In this document: positions 8,638 to 18,353 of the stretch, one piece after another | Layout of the letters: the number at the start of each line of letters is the position of its first letter | How positions within the stretch are numbered: the first letter of the stretch is position 1 | Source of the DNA: Halomonas sp. GD1P12 | GTDB lineage: Bacteria > Pseudomonadota > Gammaproteobacteria > Pseudomonadales > Halomonadaceae | Length of the DNA: 64,000 nucleotides | NCBI RefSeq assembly: GCF_025725645.1 | Contig: NZ_CP107007.1 | Location: 2,294,001-2,358,000 of the forward strand | Reading direction: 5' to 3' | Translations under genes and position numbers: made by a program | Notes under the pieces: generated by a model | What the model saw: only the letters and a program-made list of their open reading frames with translations | Told to the model about the DNA's origin: nothing | Databases searched by the model: none

Positions 8638-9759
8638 TTAGAAGAAGTAACGTGCGCCTGTCAGCCAGTATACGTCGTCGGTCAGGTCGCCCAGATCGTC
8701 AACGAAGTTGTTGCGGTTAACGCGCGGCGCGTCTTCGTTAGCCACTTCAAGGAATACGTCGAAGTTGCTGGAAACGTTGTAGTAAGCGCCAGTCGCCCAG
8801 GAACGGCTGGTTTCAGCATCGTCACGATCGATGTTGTAGTAATCGACGTTGAATGCCCAAGGACCGGTAGTGAAAGTACCGCCGATACCAACGCTATCGT
8901 AGCCGCCACGGCCGATTGCCGCGTTGACATCTTCGTCACCGTTTTCACGGCCTTCATAACCAAGACGTGCAGAGAAGTTATCGGTAAAGTCGTAGGAACC
9001 TACCAGACCGTAAAGCATTTCGTCGTTGCCGCCGTCGCCTTCTACGACGTCATCAACAAAACCAAGACCGATAGTGACCGGGCCCTGAGCGTAGCGAACA
9101 CCACCTTGAGTGGCGAATTCACTGCTATCACTGCTGGTTTCACGGCCAGCCGGTGCGCCGGTGATCGGGTCAAAGAAGTAATCTTCGTCGATCAGGCCGC
9201 GCTCGCTGTAATGCTTGGCTTGCAAGAAAGCAGTGAAGCCTTCGAGATCAGGCGTGTAGTAACCAATGGAGTCGCCACGCGACTGCTTCGGGTGACCAGC
9301 GAAGCGGAAACCGCGGTCGATATAAACATCGAACGGCAGTGAAACGAACTGGTTATAGAAGCTGTCGAAGTTACCAGCTTGGAACGTACCGTACTGGTTG
9401 CTGGTCACACCCAGGTAAGCTTGACGGGTTTCAGAGAACGCGTCGAAGTCGTTGCCGTTACGTGTACCGGACTCGTCGGCACGGAAACGCCACTCGAGGC
9501 GACCGAAAGCAGTCAAGTCACGAGTAATTTCCTGGCTCAGACGGAAACCAAGACGTGAGAATACGTCAACGAATTCAGGATCGTTGTCGATTTTCAGACC
9601 AGCACCGTTGTACTCAGGGCCGCCGCCTGCAACGCCAAGCGCGATACGGCCGTACAGATCAACTTTGGTGCCGTCTTCGTCGTACACGGTAGCGGCTTGA
9701 GCGGCAGCAGAGGCGCTCAGAGCACCGATGACAGCAGTCGCTAAAAGTGTCTTTTTCAT
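8638..9759 (-). CDS. Gram-negative porin (general diffusion porin)
   Basis: A 373-residue outer-membrane porin with a clear signal peptide (MKKTLLATAVIGALSASAAA, cleaved about residue 22), the opening strand VDLYGRIALGVAGGG and a terminal phenylalanine (ARYFF). Acidic residues are abundant in the loops, as expected for a halophile. SD AAGGAA lies 8 bases before the ATG. It is likely the constitutive or osmotically set porin of the pair, since its upstream region shows no metal box. A strong terminator follows it, and the second porin gene lies 218 bases downstream under its own control region. Confidence 0.93.
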   Translation of the reverse strand: MKKTLLATAVIGALSASAAAQAATVYDEDGTKVDLYGRIALGVAGGGPEYNGAGLKIDNDPEFVDVFSRLGFRLSQEITRDLTAFGRLEWRFRADESGTRNGNDFDAFSETRQAYLGVTSNQYGTFQAGNFDSFYNQFVSLPFDVYIDRGFRFAGHPKQSRGDSIGYYTPDLEGFTAFLQAKHYSERGLIDEDYFFDPITGAPAGRETSSDSSEFATQGGVRYAQGPVTIGLGFVDDVVEGDGGNDEMLYGLVGSYDFTDNFSARLGYEGRENGDEDVNAAIGRGGYDSVGIGGTFTTGPWAFNVDYYNIDRDDAETSRSWATGAYYNVSSNFDVFLEVANEDAPRVNRNNFVDDLGDLTDDVYWLTGARYFF

Positions 9760-10020
9760 GAGGTAGGTTCCTTTACTAGCTTACTGTTTCGATCGTATCT
9801 GCCGGGCTTTTATAAGCCTGCAGGTTGGCCGATGGGTCATGCTCTTTTCTCATACACCGTGTAATTCGGTGGTATGCGGCATGTCCTCACTTGGGCCTTG
9901 TTATAGTCCAATGCTCGCAAATCAAACTCTATACCGGGATTCGAGGGAACGCAATAGAAAAAAACAGTGTTCTTTTACTATTTACGCTTTTTTATGGAAC
10001 CCATGCAGCGTAAGCAGGTC
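9760..10020. promoter_or_regulatory. Porin upstream region
   Basis: These 261 bases separate the ProQ-domain gene from the larger porin and must hold the porin promoter and a long 5' leader. Short ORFs on the plus strand here lack a ribosome-binding site and any recognisable sequence. No single promoter can be assigned with confidence. Confidence 0.4.
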
Positions 10021-10851
10021 TCAGCGGCCTTCGAATTTCTGCAGCAACCCTTTTATCTTCTCTTCCATGCTGAGCGGTTTCATATCTTCATGTTTTTGAG
10101 GCGCATTGTTTGAAGAAGGTGTCTCTTTGTGAGGTTCTTCCGCGCGCTTTACCGACTTTCGCTGTGTCTGATTCGGCCTACTGACGGCTTTATCACGCTC
10201 CTCACGGTTTTCCCTTTTTAAGGGCTTTTCACTGACGGGCTCCCGGCGCCGCTCACTTGCGTGTTGCGAGGCTTCCTTGTCCACCAGGCCGGCCGGCCGG
10301 CCATCCAGATCGACCCGCTCGGCGCCTTCGCGCATGGACTTCACATAGCGCGGCAGGTTGACGTAGTTGGCCAGCGCCCGGCGAATCAGCTTGCCTGACC
10401 AGCGCTCGCGCTCGGCCAAATCGTGATGAATACCTACCTTGAGCGGCTTTGTGTGACCGGTGAAGAAAGCGTTGGGGTAGCGCTCGTACCACTGTTTCAA
10501 GAGCGCATGCGGAGAGGGAGGCGTAGGTGCTGCGGCAACCTCTTCGCTCTTTTGATCTCCGAGGTTGGCCGGACTGGTCTGTGCCTGAGCCTTAGCTACC
10601 GAAGAGTGAACACCTTCTTCACTTGAATCAGCGCCCAGTGCCGTCGAAGGACGTGGCGCTTGAGCCTCGACCGGCGGGTCTTCAGCGTTTTGCGCTAATG
10701 GCTCACTTTGAGAGCTTTCGAGTGACAAGCGCTGTTCACTAATCGTTTGTCTCAGCCGATCGTTCTCCTCGCGCAGCTGCTGGAGTTCGTGTTGGGTACG
10801 CGCCAAATGCGCTTCCAGTGATTCGATGAGTTCTTGTACGCTGGCGGCCAT
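10021..10851 (-). CDS. ProQ/FinO-domain RNA-binding protein with N-terminal coiled coil
   Basis: A 276-residue predicted RNA chaperone. Residues 1-45 form a heptad-rich coiled coil (VQELIESLEAHLARTQHELQ and onward). A low-complexity linker follows to about 110, then a ProQ/FinO domain at about 114-195 with the conserved PLKVGIHHDL, LIRRALANYVNLPRY and GAERVDLDGRPAG blocks. The last 80 residues are highly charged and disordered (KRENREERDK, KPLSMEEKIKGLL). E. coli ProQ instead has the FinO domain first and a Tudor-like domain last, so this is a rearranged architecture. Strong SD GGGAGG. folA and thyA lie upstream on the same strand, 20 bases away. Confidence 0.85.
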   Translation of the reverse strand: MAASVQELIESLEAHLARTQHELQQLREENDRLRQTISEQRLSLESSQSEPLAQNAEDPPVEAQAPRPSTALGADSSEEGVHSSVAKAQAQTSPANLGDQKSEEVAAAPTPPSPHALLKQWYERYPNAFFTGHTKPLKVGIHHDLAERERWSGKLIRRALANYVNLPRYVKSMREGAERVDLDGRPAGLVDKEASQHASERRREPVSEKPLKRENREERDKAVSRPNQTQRKSVKRAEEPHKETPSSNNAPQKHEDMKPLSMEEKIKGLLQKFEGR

Positions 10852-10871
10852 GGCGCCCTCCCTGGAGCTAA

Positions 10872-11408
10872 TCAGTCGGCGGTGCGATCAAACACGACGA
10901 AATCGTAGTGAGGCTGCCCCTCGTGAGGCGTCCCCGCGACACGCTGTACCTCTTCGAACGTATTGGGCGGAAGCGCTGGAAAGTGGGTGTCACCTTCTAC
11001 CTCTATATCCACCTCGGTAATATAAAGCCTTTGGGCGTAAGCCATGGCCTGACGATAGATCTCGCCGCCGCCCATCACCATGATCTCTTCTGCCGCCTCG
11101 ATCGTGGCATGCTGATCGGCCAGCGCCAGCGCGCTTTCAAGATCATGACAAACGCGTACGCCTTCGGCCTCGAAACTTTCGTCCCGGGTCACCACGATAT
11201 TGAGCCGATTGGGCAATGGCTTTCCAATCGAGGCGAACGTCTTGCGCCCCATGACCAATGGCTTTGCCTGGGTCTTACGTTTAAAGAATTTCAGATCTTC
11301 AGGCAAGTACCAGGGTAAATTGCCTTCAACGCCAATGACGCGGTTTTTGGCCATGGCGACGATCATGGCGACGGGTACCAAAGGTTCAACGTCGGTCGAC
11401 TGGCTCAT
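10872..11408 (-). CDS. folA: Dihydrofolate reductase
   Basis: A 178-residue cytoplasmic enzyme reducing dihydrofolate to tetrahydrofolate with NADPH. Recognisable blocks are [20 protein letters not shown] (substrate and Met20-loop region), [12 protein letters not shown], and [12 protein letters not shown] for the NADPH pyrophosphate. Its start overlaps the thyA stop by four bases (ATGA), so the two are translationally coupled. This is functionally sensible because ThyA produces the dihydrofolate that FolA recycles. SD AAGG lies 7 bases upstream. Confidence 0.96.
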   Translation of the reverse strand: MSQSTDVEPLVPVAMIVAMAKNRVIGVEGNLPWYLPEDLKFFKRKTQAKPLVMGRKTFASIGKPLPNRLNIVVTRDESFEAEGVRVCHDLESALALADQHATIEAAEEIMVMGGGEIYRQAMAYAQRLYITEVDIEVEGDTHFPALPPNTFEEVQRVAGTPHEGQPHYDFVVFDRTAD

Positions 11409-12256
11409 ACGGCTACCTTCGCCTTGATGTGAGGATGGCTGGTGTAATCGTCGATACGGATATCGTCGAAGGTGAAATCAAAAAGGTCGGTGACGCTTGG
11501 GTTCAGCCAAAGTGCGGGCGGCGCGTAAGGCGCGCGCGCCAACTGCTCCTGCGCCTGCTCGAAGTGATTACTGTAAAGGTGGGCATCGCCCAGGGTGTGA
11601 ATGAACTCCCCCGGCACCAACCCCGTTACCTGCGCGACCATACAGGTCAGCAGCGCGTAGCTTGCGATATTGAACGGCACGCCCAAGAAGATATCGGCGC
11701 TGCGCTGGTAAAGCTGACACGATAGCCGTCCGTTTGCCACGTAGAACTGAAACAGGCAGTGGCATGGCGGAAGCTTCATCTCATCCACCTGGGCCGGATT
11801 CCAGGCCGACACCACCAGCCGGCGAGACTGCGGGTTAGTGCGAATCTGCTCGAGCACATTGGCGATTTGATCGACACTTTCCCGGCCCTTGGGGTCGGGC
11901 CAGCTTCGCCACTGGTAGCCGTATACCGGCCCCAGATCGCCGTTTTCGTCGGCCCACTCGTCCCAGATACGTACACCGTGCTCTTTCAAATAGCCAATGT
12001 TGGTATCGCCCTTGAGAAACCACAAAAGCTCATGAACGATGGAGCGCAAATGCAGCTTCTTGGTGGTCAGCAGCGGAAATCCCCGCGCCAGATCGAAGCG
12101 CATTTGGTGGCCGAACAGCGAACGGGTGCCCACGCCGGTGCGATCGCTTCGATCGCTCCCCTGCTCCAGCACGGTACGCATCAATTTCAGATAGGGCTGT
12201 TCCAGCGCGCTAGAAGTGGCTTTCGGGTCGGTCGTTGCAGGCGTTGAAACGGTCAC
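11405..12256 (-). CDS. thyA: Thymidylate synthase
   Basis: A 283-residue cytoplasmic enzyme methylating dUMP to dTMP with methylene-tetrahydrofolate. The catalytic cysteine is about residue 165 within [25 protein letters not shown] and [14 protein letters not shown] blocks are present. The GTG start gives an N-terminal extension of about 17 residues compared with E. coli ThyA (the family start would be near YLKLMRTVL), with only a weak ribosome-binding site, so the true start could be slightly different. folA follows with an ATGA overlap. Confidence 0.95.
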   Translation of the reverse strand: MTVSTPATTDPKATSSALEQPYLKLMRTVLEQGSDRSDRTGVGTRSLFGHQMRFDLARGFPLLTTKKLHLRSIVHELLWFLKGDTNIGYLKEHGVRIWDEWADENGDLGPVYGYQWRSWPDPKGRESVDQIANVLEQIRTNPQSRRLVVSAWNPAQVDEMKLPPCHCLFQFYVANGRLSCQLYQRSADIFLGVPFNIASYALLTCMVAQVTGLVPGEFIHTLGDAHLYSNHFEQAQEQLARAPYAPPALWLNPSVTDLFDFTFDDIRIDDYTSHPHIKAKVAV

Positions 12257-12649
12257 GGCGCATCCAGAGTTGCGGATTAAAAGTGCAGGTCAGTAAAGGC
12301 TGTATTCTAGGGCTGCAGCATGCACCTGGCAACGCCGTTACTTTTGCAACACGTTTTAACCCGCTACTGGCCAAAGAGGGGCCGGCCGGTTTTGACTCAA
12401 ACTCGCTTGTGGTGGCTTAAGCCGGGCGCCTTGTCAGGCGCCTTCGCCCACTGAAGTGGGCTCCTACGGGGGCGACACACTGCCCTCGTTATGCACGGCA
12501 TTCGGTATTCAAAACCGTAAGAGCAAGCGTTAGCTAGCGACCTATCGATAGAGGCACGTAGTCAGCGTCGCCGAGTTTGGTTCATCGCCCACTGAAATGG
12601 GCTCCTACCAGGGGGAAGGTGCCGCTCTCGGCTTTACGCGGTGCAAAAG
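12257..12649. repeat. Intergenic repeat region of the REP/BIME family
   Basis: No gene lies here. The stretch contains a GGCGCC-TTGTCA-GGCGCC hairpin (about 12425-12442), a REP-like element CGCCCACTGAAGTGGGCTCC beginning at 12444 and continuing TAC, a partner in inverse orientation (about 12517-12547, GTAAGAGCAAGCG then TTAGCTAGCGACC), and a second direct element starting near 12588. The same elements recur near 19.1 and 34.9 kb. They lie between convergent or tandem genes and probably form stem-loops in mRNA. Confidence 0.75.
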
Positions 12650-13441
12650 TCACGCTGCTTTGGTATCTACCGGCTGGGTACGCGACCACGCCATGAACGC
12701 CAGGCCCAGCGCAATCATCGGTAGCGTCAAGAGCATGCCCATGGTCACCCAGCCAAAGGCAATGAAGCCGATGTGGGCGTCCGGCATGCGTACGAACTCG
12801 ACCAGAAAGCGGAACACCCCGTAGCCCAGCAGAAAAAGCCCCGACACGAACCCGCGAGCGCGCGGCTTAGCCGACACCCACCAGAGAATCACGAACAGCA
12901 CCAACCCTTCCAGCAACGCCTCGTAAAGCGCCGATGGGTGCCGGGGCTCGGGCCCCATGCCGGGAAACGGCATGCCCCAGGGCAGTGAGGTCAGCCGACC
13001 GGGCAGCTCGTGGTTGATGAAATTACCGATACGCCCGGCACCCAGCCCGATCGGCACGAGAGGGGCGATAAAATCGGTCAGGGTGAAAAAAGCCAACTGC
13101 TTGCGACGGGCGAACAGCCACGCCGCCAGCAGTACGCCGATCAGCCCACCGTGGAAACTCATCCCGCCATCCCAGACGCGAAACACCCACAAGGGGTCGG
13201 CGAGCCACTGATCGAGGCCGTAGAACAGCGCGTAACCCAAGCGCCCGCCGGCCACCACACCCACGGCGCAGTAAAACAGCAGATCGCTGATATCATCGTT
13301 GGTCAAACCAATACGCGCGGCGCGTTTGCAGCCCAGCCACCAGGCTGCGACAAAGCCCACCACGTACATCAAGCCGTACCAGTGAACCTGCAAGGGCCCA
13401 AGTGAAATCGCTACCGGGTCAATCGTGGGATAGTTGATCAT
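12650..13441 (-). CDS. lgt: Phosphatidylglycerol--prolipoprotein diacylglyceryl transferase
   Basis: A 263-residue inner-membrane enzyme that attaches diacylglycerol to the lipobox cysteine of prolipoproteins, the first step of lipoprotein maturation. The signature [14 protein letters not shown] is intact, as are HWYGLMY and [11 protein letters not shown]; about seven membrane helices are visible. The ATG at 13441 is preferred over the TTG one codon upstream. It is co-oriented with the TSUP permease gene (upstream) and thyA (downstream), an order common in gammaproteobacteria. Substrates in this window would include the two lipoproteins near 56 kb. Confidence 0.96.
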   Translation of the reverse strand: MINYPTIDPVAISLGPLQVHWYGLMYVVGFVAAWWLGCKRAARIGLTNDDISDLLFYCAVGVVAGGRLGYALFYGLDQWLADPLWVFRVWDGGMSFHGGLIGVLLAAWLFARRKQLAFFTLTDFIAPLVPIGLGAGRIGNFINHELPGRLTSLPWGMPFPGMGPEPRHPSALYEALLEGLVLFVILWWVSAKPRARGFVSGLFLLGYGVFRFLVEFVRMPDAHIGFIAFGWVTMGMLLTLPMIALGLAFMAWSRTQPVDTKAA

Positions 13442-13492
13442 CAAACGTCTCTAAGTAAGCAAACCGGAATCACCGAGGTATCGCCTGGTTCG

Positions 13493-14290
13493 TTACATCA
13501 ACACGAAACGAAGCCCCACCACGGCCAACAGCAGCGCAAAGGATAACCGTAATACGCGCGCTGACAAGACGTGCGCCAGCTTAACGCCTACGCGGGCAAA
13601 AGGAACGCTGGCCACGATAATCCCGAAAAAGGCCGGCCACAGCACAAAGCCGGTGGACCAGGCCGGCAGCAGCGGGTTGCCCCACCCCACCACGATGAAC
13701 GTGAGCGCTCCCACCAGCGCAATCGGCAGCCCGCAGGCCGCCGAGGTGCCCACAGCCTGGGTCATGGTCGCGCCGCAGCGCGAAAGCCAGGGCACGGTCA
13801 TCGCCCCACCACCGATCCCGAACAGCGCCGATATTCCACCAACCACGCCGCCCGCAACGACCATGGCGCCTTTACCGGGCGCCACCGATCCGGGTTTGGG
13901 TTTGAGCCCAAGCGTCATTTTGGCGGCCAGCATCAGCACGAACACCCCGAACAGCGTGCCCAACACGGTGCCGGAAAGATTGCCGGCAATGAACACGCCA
14001 CCGATAGCACCGAGCATCAATCCCGGCAGTAGCGTCATGAACCAGGGCCGATGAATGCTGCCCTTGCGGTAGTGGCCCAGCGCCGAGGAAGCGCCGGTCA
14101 CGACGATCGTGGCAAGCGATGTCCCCACGGCCAGGTGCATGGCGATCTCCTGCGAGACGCCCTGCAGGTTGAACGCAAACACCAGCACGGGAACGATGAT
14201 GATGCCTCCGCCCACACCGAAAAGCCCGGCCATCGTTCCGGCGGCGGCGCCAAGAGAGAGATACCCCAGTAGCGTGATCGCGATAGTCAT
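13493..14290 (-). CDS. TSUP family permease (TauE/SafE-like)
   Basis: A 265-residue inner-membrane protein with two homologous halves of four helices each. Both halves contain the family motif: GLFGVGGGIIIVPVL near residue 22 and ALFGIGGGAMTVPWL near 155. TSUP members move sulfite, sulfonates or related anions. The substrate is not evident from sequence or neighbours. It lies in the conserved ptsP-TSUP-lgt-thyA block and starts at an ATG with a weak ribosome-binding site. A short 8-bp tandem repeat sits immediately upstream. Confidence 0.9.
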   Translation of the reverse strand: MTIAITLLGYLSLGAAAGTMAGLFGVGGGIIIVPVLVFAFNLQGVSQEIAMHLAVGTSLATIVVTGASSALGHYRKGSIHRPWFMTLLPGLMLGAIGGVFIAGNLSGTVLGTLFGVFVLMLAAKMTLGLKPKPGSVAPGKGAMVVAGGVVGGISALFGIGGGAMTVPWLSRCGATMTQAVGTSAACGLPIALVGALTFIVVGWGNPLLPAWSTGFVLWPAFFGIIVASVPFARVGVKLAHVLSARVLRLSFALLLAVVGLRFVLM

Positions 14291-14313
14291 ATGAAGCGTT
14301 CTCAGCGATGGTT

Positions 14314-14345
14314 AAACGTGCAAACGTGCAAACGTGCAAACGTGC
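14314..14345. repeat. Four perfect tandem copies of AAACGTGC
   Basis: An 8-bp unit is repeated four times without mismatch, 24 bases upstream of the TSUP start codon (minus strand) and about 175 bases before the NRDE gene (plus strand), so inside a divergent promoter region. Repeat number in such tracts can change by slippage. Confidence 0.9.
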
Positions 14346-14520
14346 ATGAGCGAAAGACGAGGCCCCGGAAACGCTCTGGAGCGCGGCCTCATTGAGGTAT
14401 CACAGCGCGTCGCCCACGCCCGCCTAATGGTAACATCAAGGATCGTTTTGCGCGGGCGCGGTCAGGCGATGGGCCGGTTGACGAACGCGTCGTTTCTGAT
14501 TCACACAAGGTATCGACCCC

Positions 14521-15291
14521 ATGTGCCTACTCACCTTCGCCTGGTTTCCGGGCAGCGCTACGCCGTTGAAACTGGCCGGCAACCGCGACGAGTTTCACGC
14601 CCGCCCTACGGCACCGCTTCATTACTGGGAAGAGGTGCCCGGCCTTCTGGGCGGGCGCGACCTGAAAGCCGGCGGCACTTGGCTTGCGGCCAATGATCGG
14701 GGCGTGGTGGCCGCCCTGACCAACGTGCGCGAACCCGGAGCACCCCTGACTGCACCGGCCCCCAGCCGCGGCGAGCTTATCGCGCGCGCGTTACGTGAAG
14801 ATGATATCGAGGCCTGGCTTGAACGCCTGGTCAAGAAAGAGGCCACCCGCTTTGCCGGCTTCAACCTGCTGGTCGCCCAAAACCACTCGCTTTGGCATCT
14901 GCACCGAAGCGCATCAAGGGTTTACCTCGAGCGCGTGGCCCCGGGCGTACACGGTCTCTCCAACGCAAGCCTCGATACCCCTTGGCCCAAGCTTTGTGCG
15001 GCGCGCAAGGCGCTAAAAGAGGCAAATGACGATTGGCAGAGCGCTACGAAACGGGCGCTGCACGACCCAACGCTTGCCCCGGACAGCGCCCTGCCGGATA
15101 CCGGCATTGCGCTTGAACTGGAGCGCCGGCTTTCGGCGGCGTTCATCGTTGGCGAGGAGTACGGCACGCGCGCCACGAGCTGGCTAAGCCTGGAGGCTTC
15201 CGGGCGCGTTCAGATCACCGAGCAGCGCTTTGGCCCGATGGGTCGCTTTGAAGGCGAAACCACGCTCGCTCAGCCTCGCGCGCTAGCCTGA
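14521..15291 (+). CDS. NRDE family protein (TANGO2-like)
   Basis: A 256-residue protein of the NRDE (DUF833) family, named for the conserved Asn-Arg-Asp-Glu seen here as GNRDEFHARP. The N-terminus MCLLTFAW places a cysteine at position 2, as in Ntn-hydrolase-like members. Eukaryotic relatives (TANGO2) are linked to haem handling and Golgi organisation; the bacterial role is poorly defined. SD AAGG lies upstream of the ATG. The gene is convergent with ptsP, their ends only 8 bases apart. Confidence 0.88.
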   Translation: MCLLTFAWFPGSATPLKLAGNRDEFHARPTAPLHYWEEVPGLLGGRDLKAGGTWLAANDRGVVAALTNVREPGAPLTAPAPSRGELIARALREDDIEAWLERLVKKEATRFAGFNLLVAQNHSLWHLHRSASRVYLERVAPGVHGLSNASLDTPWPKLCAARKALKEANDDWQSATKRALHDPTLAPDSALPDTGIALELERRLSAAFIVGEEYGTRATSWLSLEASGRVQITEQRFGPMGRFEGETTLAQPRALA

Positions 15292-15299
15292 CGTTTCGC

Positions 15300-17579
15300 T
15301 CAATCCCGGGGCGGCAGCAGATGACTCAACTGCCACTCGTCCATACGCAGGTTCAGGTGCTGATGCACCTGAGAGGGCGTATCCAGCGCCATGATTTCGC
15401 CGAGCAGCGTTTGCGCATCGCTAAACGGCACCCGGCGGATCGCCGCGCGCACTTTCGGCAGGCTCGGGGCGTTCATGGATAAACTCGAAAACCCCATGGC
15501 CATGAGCAAAAGCGCGCCGGCCGGGTCGCCTGCAAGCTCTCCACACAGCGAAATCGGCTTGTTCAAGCGCTTCGCGTCCTGGGAGATCTCCTGAAGCGCC
15601 CCCAATAGCGCCGGGTGCAGCGCATCGTAAAGGCTCGATACCCGCGGATTGTTGCGATCCACCGCCAACAGGTACTGGGTCAGGTCGTTACTGCCTACCG
15701 AAAAGAAATCAACCCGCTTGGCCAGCGCATCCATCTGATAGATGGTCGCGGGTACTTCGATCATTACGCCCACCTTGGGCCGGGTCACCGCGATATCCTC
15801 TTCACCGAGCTCGAGGATGGCGCGGTCAAGAATCTTCAGCGCCTCATCGACTTCGTCGACATTGGTGATCATCGGGAACAGCACGTACAGGTTATCGATG
15901 CCCTGTGAAGCCTTGAGCATGGCGCGAAGCTGCACCATCAGCACTTCCGGGTGGTCCAGCGTCACCCGCATGCCGCGCCAGCCCAGAAATGGGTTGGCTT
16001 CGTCGATAGGGAAATAGGGAAGATCCTTGTCGCCGCCGATATCGAGGGTACGCATGACCACCGGCAGCGGCGCGAAGCCTTCGAGCTGCTCGCGGTACAT
16101 GCGCATCTGCTCTTTCTCGCCGGGAAAGCGCTCGGCGATCATGAATGGCACTTCGGTGCGGTAAAGCCCGACCCCGCCGATCCGGCTTTTGAGCAGCCCG
16201 CTTGCGTCCACCGCCAGCCCCGTATTTACCATCAGCGGCACGTGATGACCGTCCGGTGTTTCGCTGGGCAAATCCTGCTCGTGCTCGAGCAGCTCACTTA
16301 GCGCTTGCTCTTCGGCGATCAAATTCGCGTAGCGCGTCTTGAGCTCCGCAGATGGGCGCACGAACATCCGCCCACGATGACCGTCCAGCACCACCGGCGC
16401 GCCGTTGAGCCGTGGCAGCGGTAAATCGACCATGCCCAGCACCGTGGGAATTCCCATGGCACGGGCCACGATCGCCACGTGCGACGTGCTCGAACCGCGC
16501 ACCGATACCAGCCCCTTGAGCTTGCCCCGGGGCACCTCGCCGAGCATCGCCACGCTGATTTCGTCACCGACCAGAATGGCGTTGTCCGGGTAGGTTTCCG
16601 GGGTCGAAGGCGTATCCTGCTGTAGGTGAGAAAGCACCCGGCGCCCCAAATCGCGAATGTCAGCAGCCCGCTCGCGCAGATAATCATCGTCGACGCGCTC
16701 GAGATACTGCACGTGGCGGCGCACGACATCCGCCAGTGCCCCGGGGGCCCACTGGCCTTCGCGTATGCGCTTCTCGACCTCTTCGGAAAGTGCCGTTTCG
16801 CCCAGCATTTGCTGATAAACGTCAAAGAGCGCCAGCTCCTGGGCGGAAATGCGGCTCGCCAAACGCTCGGCGGCGGCGCGAATCTCACGGCGGGTTTGGG
16901 CGATCGCCTCCTTTAACCGGGCCACCTCGAAATCCTGGTCGCTGGGGATCAGATCCGGCACGCTGTTCAAGTCCGCCGGCGGACTAATGACCACCGCCTC
17001 GCCCATGGAAATGCCGGGCGATGCCGCCACGCCCTTGAACATCGCCTGCCCGCCGGGCAGCGCCGGGCGCGTCAGGTTGCCGGTGGCCAACGCGTGCGCC
17101 AGCACCCCCGCCAACTGCGCGGCCATGGTGACCAAAAAGGCTTCGTCTTCGTCGTCGTAACGGCGCTTTTCCGCCTGCTGCACCACCAGCACGCCCAGCA
17201 TCAAGCGCTGATGGATGATGGGCACCCCCAAAAAGCTCGAGTAGCGCTCCTCGCCGGTGGCCTCGAAATAGCGAAACTGGGCGTGGGCGCGGGCGTCTTC
17301 CAGGTTCAGCGGCTCGCTGCGTTTAGCCACCAGCCCCACCAGCCCCTCGCCCAGCGGCAGCACGACCCGCCCCACTGCCTGGGTGCGCAGGCCGATGGTT
17401 TCCATCAACACAAGAGACTCAAGATCACGATCGAAAAGATAGAACGAGCAGACATCGGTCTGCATCGCCTTGCGAATACGGCGCACCATGGTAGACAGGG
17501 CCGCATCCAGCGTTCGCGCGCCATTCACCTCCTGAATGACGCGCCTCAATACCTCCAGCATGGATGCTTTAGAGTTCAC
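15300..17579 (-). CDS. ptsP: Phosphoenolpyruvate--protein phosphotransferase PtsP (nitrogen PTS enzyme I)
   Basis: A 759-residue cytoplasmic EI-Ntr, which takes phosphate from PEP and starts the regulatory nitrogen phosphotransferase chain (PtsP to PtsO to PtsN). An N-terminal GAF domain (about residues 15-165) is followed by the PEP-utilising phosphohistidine domain with RGSSTSHVAIVARAMG (His about 367) and the C-terminal PEP-binding barrel (GVMIEVPA, SVGSNDLTQY, CGELAGD). The GTG start has SD GAGG. rppH lies upstream on the same strand, a pairing conserved in E. coli and Pseudomonas. The GAF domain probably senses small nitrogen metabolites. Confidence 0.96.
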   Translation of the reverse strand: MNSKASMLEVLRRVIQEVNGARTLDAALSTMVRRIRKAMQTDVCSFYLFDRDLESLVLMETIGLRTQAVGRVVLPLGEGLVGLVAKRSEPLNLEDARAHAQFRYFEATGEERYSSFLGVPIIHQRLMLGVLVVQQAEKRRYDDEDEAFLVTMAAQLAGVLAHALATGNLTRPALPGGQAMFKGVAASPGISMGEAVVISPPADLNSVPDLIPSDQDFEVARLKEAIAQTRREIRAAAERLASRISAQELALFDVYQQMLGETALSEEVEKRIREGQWAPGALADVVRRHVQYLERVDDDYLRERAADIRDLGRRVLSHLQQDTPSTPETYPDNAILVGDEISVAMLGEVPRGKLKGLVSVRGSSTSHVAIVARAMGIPTVLGMVDLPLPRLNGAPVVLDGHRGRMFVRPSAELKTRYANLIAEEQALSELLEHEQDLPSETPDGHHVPLMVNTGLAVDASGLLKSRIGGVGLYRTEVPFMIAERFPGEKEQMRMYREQLEGFAPLPVVMRTLDIGGDKDLPYFPIDEANPFLGWRGMRVTLDHPEVLMVQLRAMLKASQGIDNLYVLFPMITNVDEVDEALKILDRAILELGEEDIAVTRPKVGVMIEVPATIYQMDALAKRVDFFSVGSNDLTQYLLAVDRNNPRVSSLYDALHPALLGALQEISQDAKRLNKPISLCGELAGDPAGALLLMAMGFSSLSMNAPSLPKVRAAIRRVPFSDAQTLLGEIMALDTPSQVHQHLNLRMDEWQLSHLLPPRD

Positions 17580-17661
17580 TGTTGTTATCCTCGCTGAGAA
17601 GTGGGCAACACGGCGGCTCAGATTTTAAAGCGGGGCGCGATCAATGGCGCCCCAACTCTCG

Positions 17662-18153
17662 CTAATCGTCGCCCAGGGCCAGGCGCTGAACGCGTGGGGA
17701 AAGCTCGCGCAGCGCTCGCCGGTAGACTTCGCGCTTGAACGGCACTACCTGCCCCAAGGGGTACCAGTAGCTGACCCAGCGCCAGCCGTCGAATTCGGGT
17801 TTTGGCGTTGCCGTCATACAGATCCGGTTCTCCTGACACCGAATCCTGAGCAAAAACCACTTCTGCTTTTGACCGATACAGACCGGTCGCGAGTGGGTAC
17901 GAATCATGCGTCGTGGCAGGCGGTAGCGCAGCCACCCCCGGGTGCAGGCGACAATGTCAACATCGTCGGCGGTCAGGCCGATCTCCTCAAACAGTTCACG
18001 ATAGAGCGCTTGTTGTGGAGTTTCGCTTGCTTTAATGCCTCCCTGAGGGAACTGCCACGCATTTTGTCCTACCCGACGCGCCCAAAGCAGCTGCCCCTGG
18101 CCGTTGACAATGATGATGCCAACGTTGGGGCGAAAGCCGTCAGCGTCGATCAC
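17662..18153 (-). CDS. rppH: RNA pyrophosphohydrolase
   Basis: A 163-residue Nudix hydrolase that removes pyrophosphate from 5' triphosphate mRNA ends and triggers RNase E decay. The Nudix box is complete ([20 protein letters not shown] then IGL). The start is placed at the GTG encoding [12 protein letters not shown], since this matches E. coli RppH and is preceded by AAGG at 8 bases; an in-frame GTG three codons earlier is less likely. ptsP follows on the same strand. Confidence 0.95.
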   Translation of the reverse strand: MIDADGFRPNVGIIIVNGQGQLLWARRVGQNAWQFPQGGIKASETPQQALYRELFEEIGLTADDVDIVACTRGWLRYRLPRRMIRTHSRPVCIGQKQKWFLLRIRCQENRICMTATPKPEFDGWRWVSYWYPLGQVVPFKREVYRRALRELSPRVQRLALGDD

Positions 18154-18353
18154 GGACTTCACCTTCTTGAATTTTCAGTTGTCCCCATTTTTCCACAAGG
18201 CAGACAAGCGTATCAATACAATATAACGCTCGCTGCCAATAACGCCTGCAATCCCGCCCGGGACGGTGGGCAAGGGAGAGGGTCTCTGACATAATTCGCC
18301 GCGCTTTACCCAGCCAACACTATTAGCACCACATAAATCACAAGGGGAACGCG

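Noticed and set aside
9825..10013. 62-codon ORF upstream of the porin
   Set aside because: No ribosome-binding site or recognisable sequence; it overlaps the expected porin control region.
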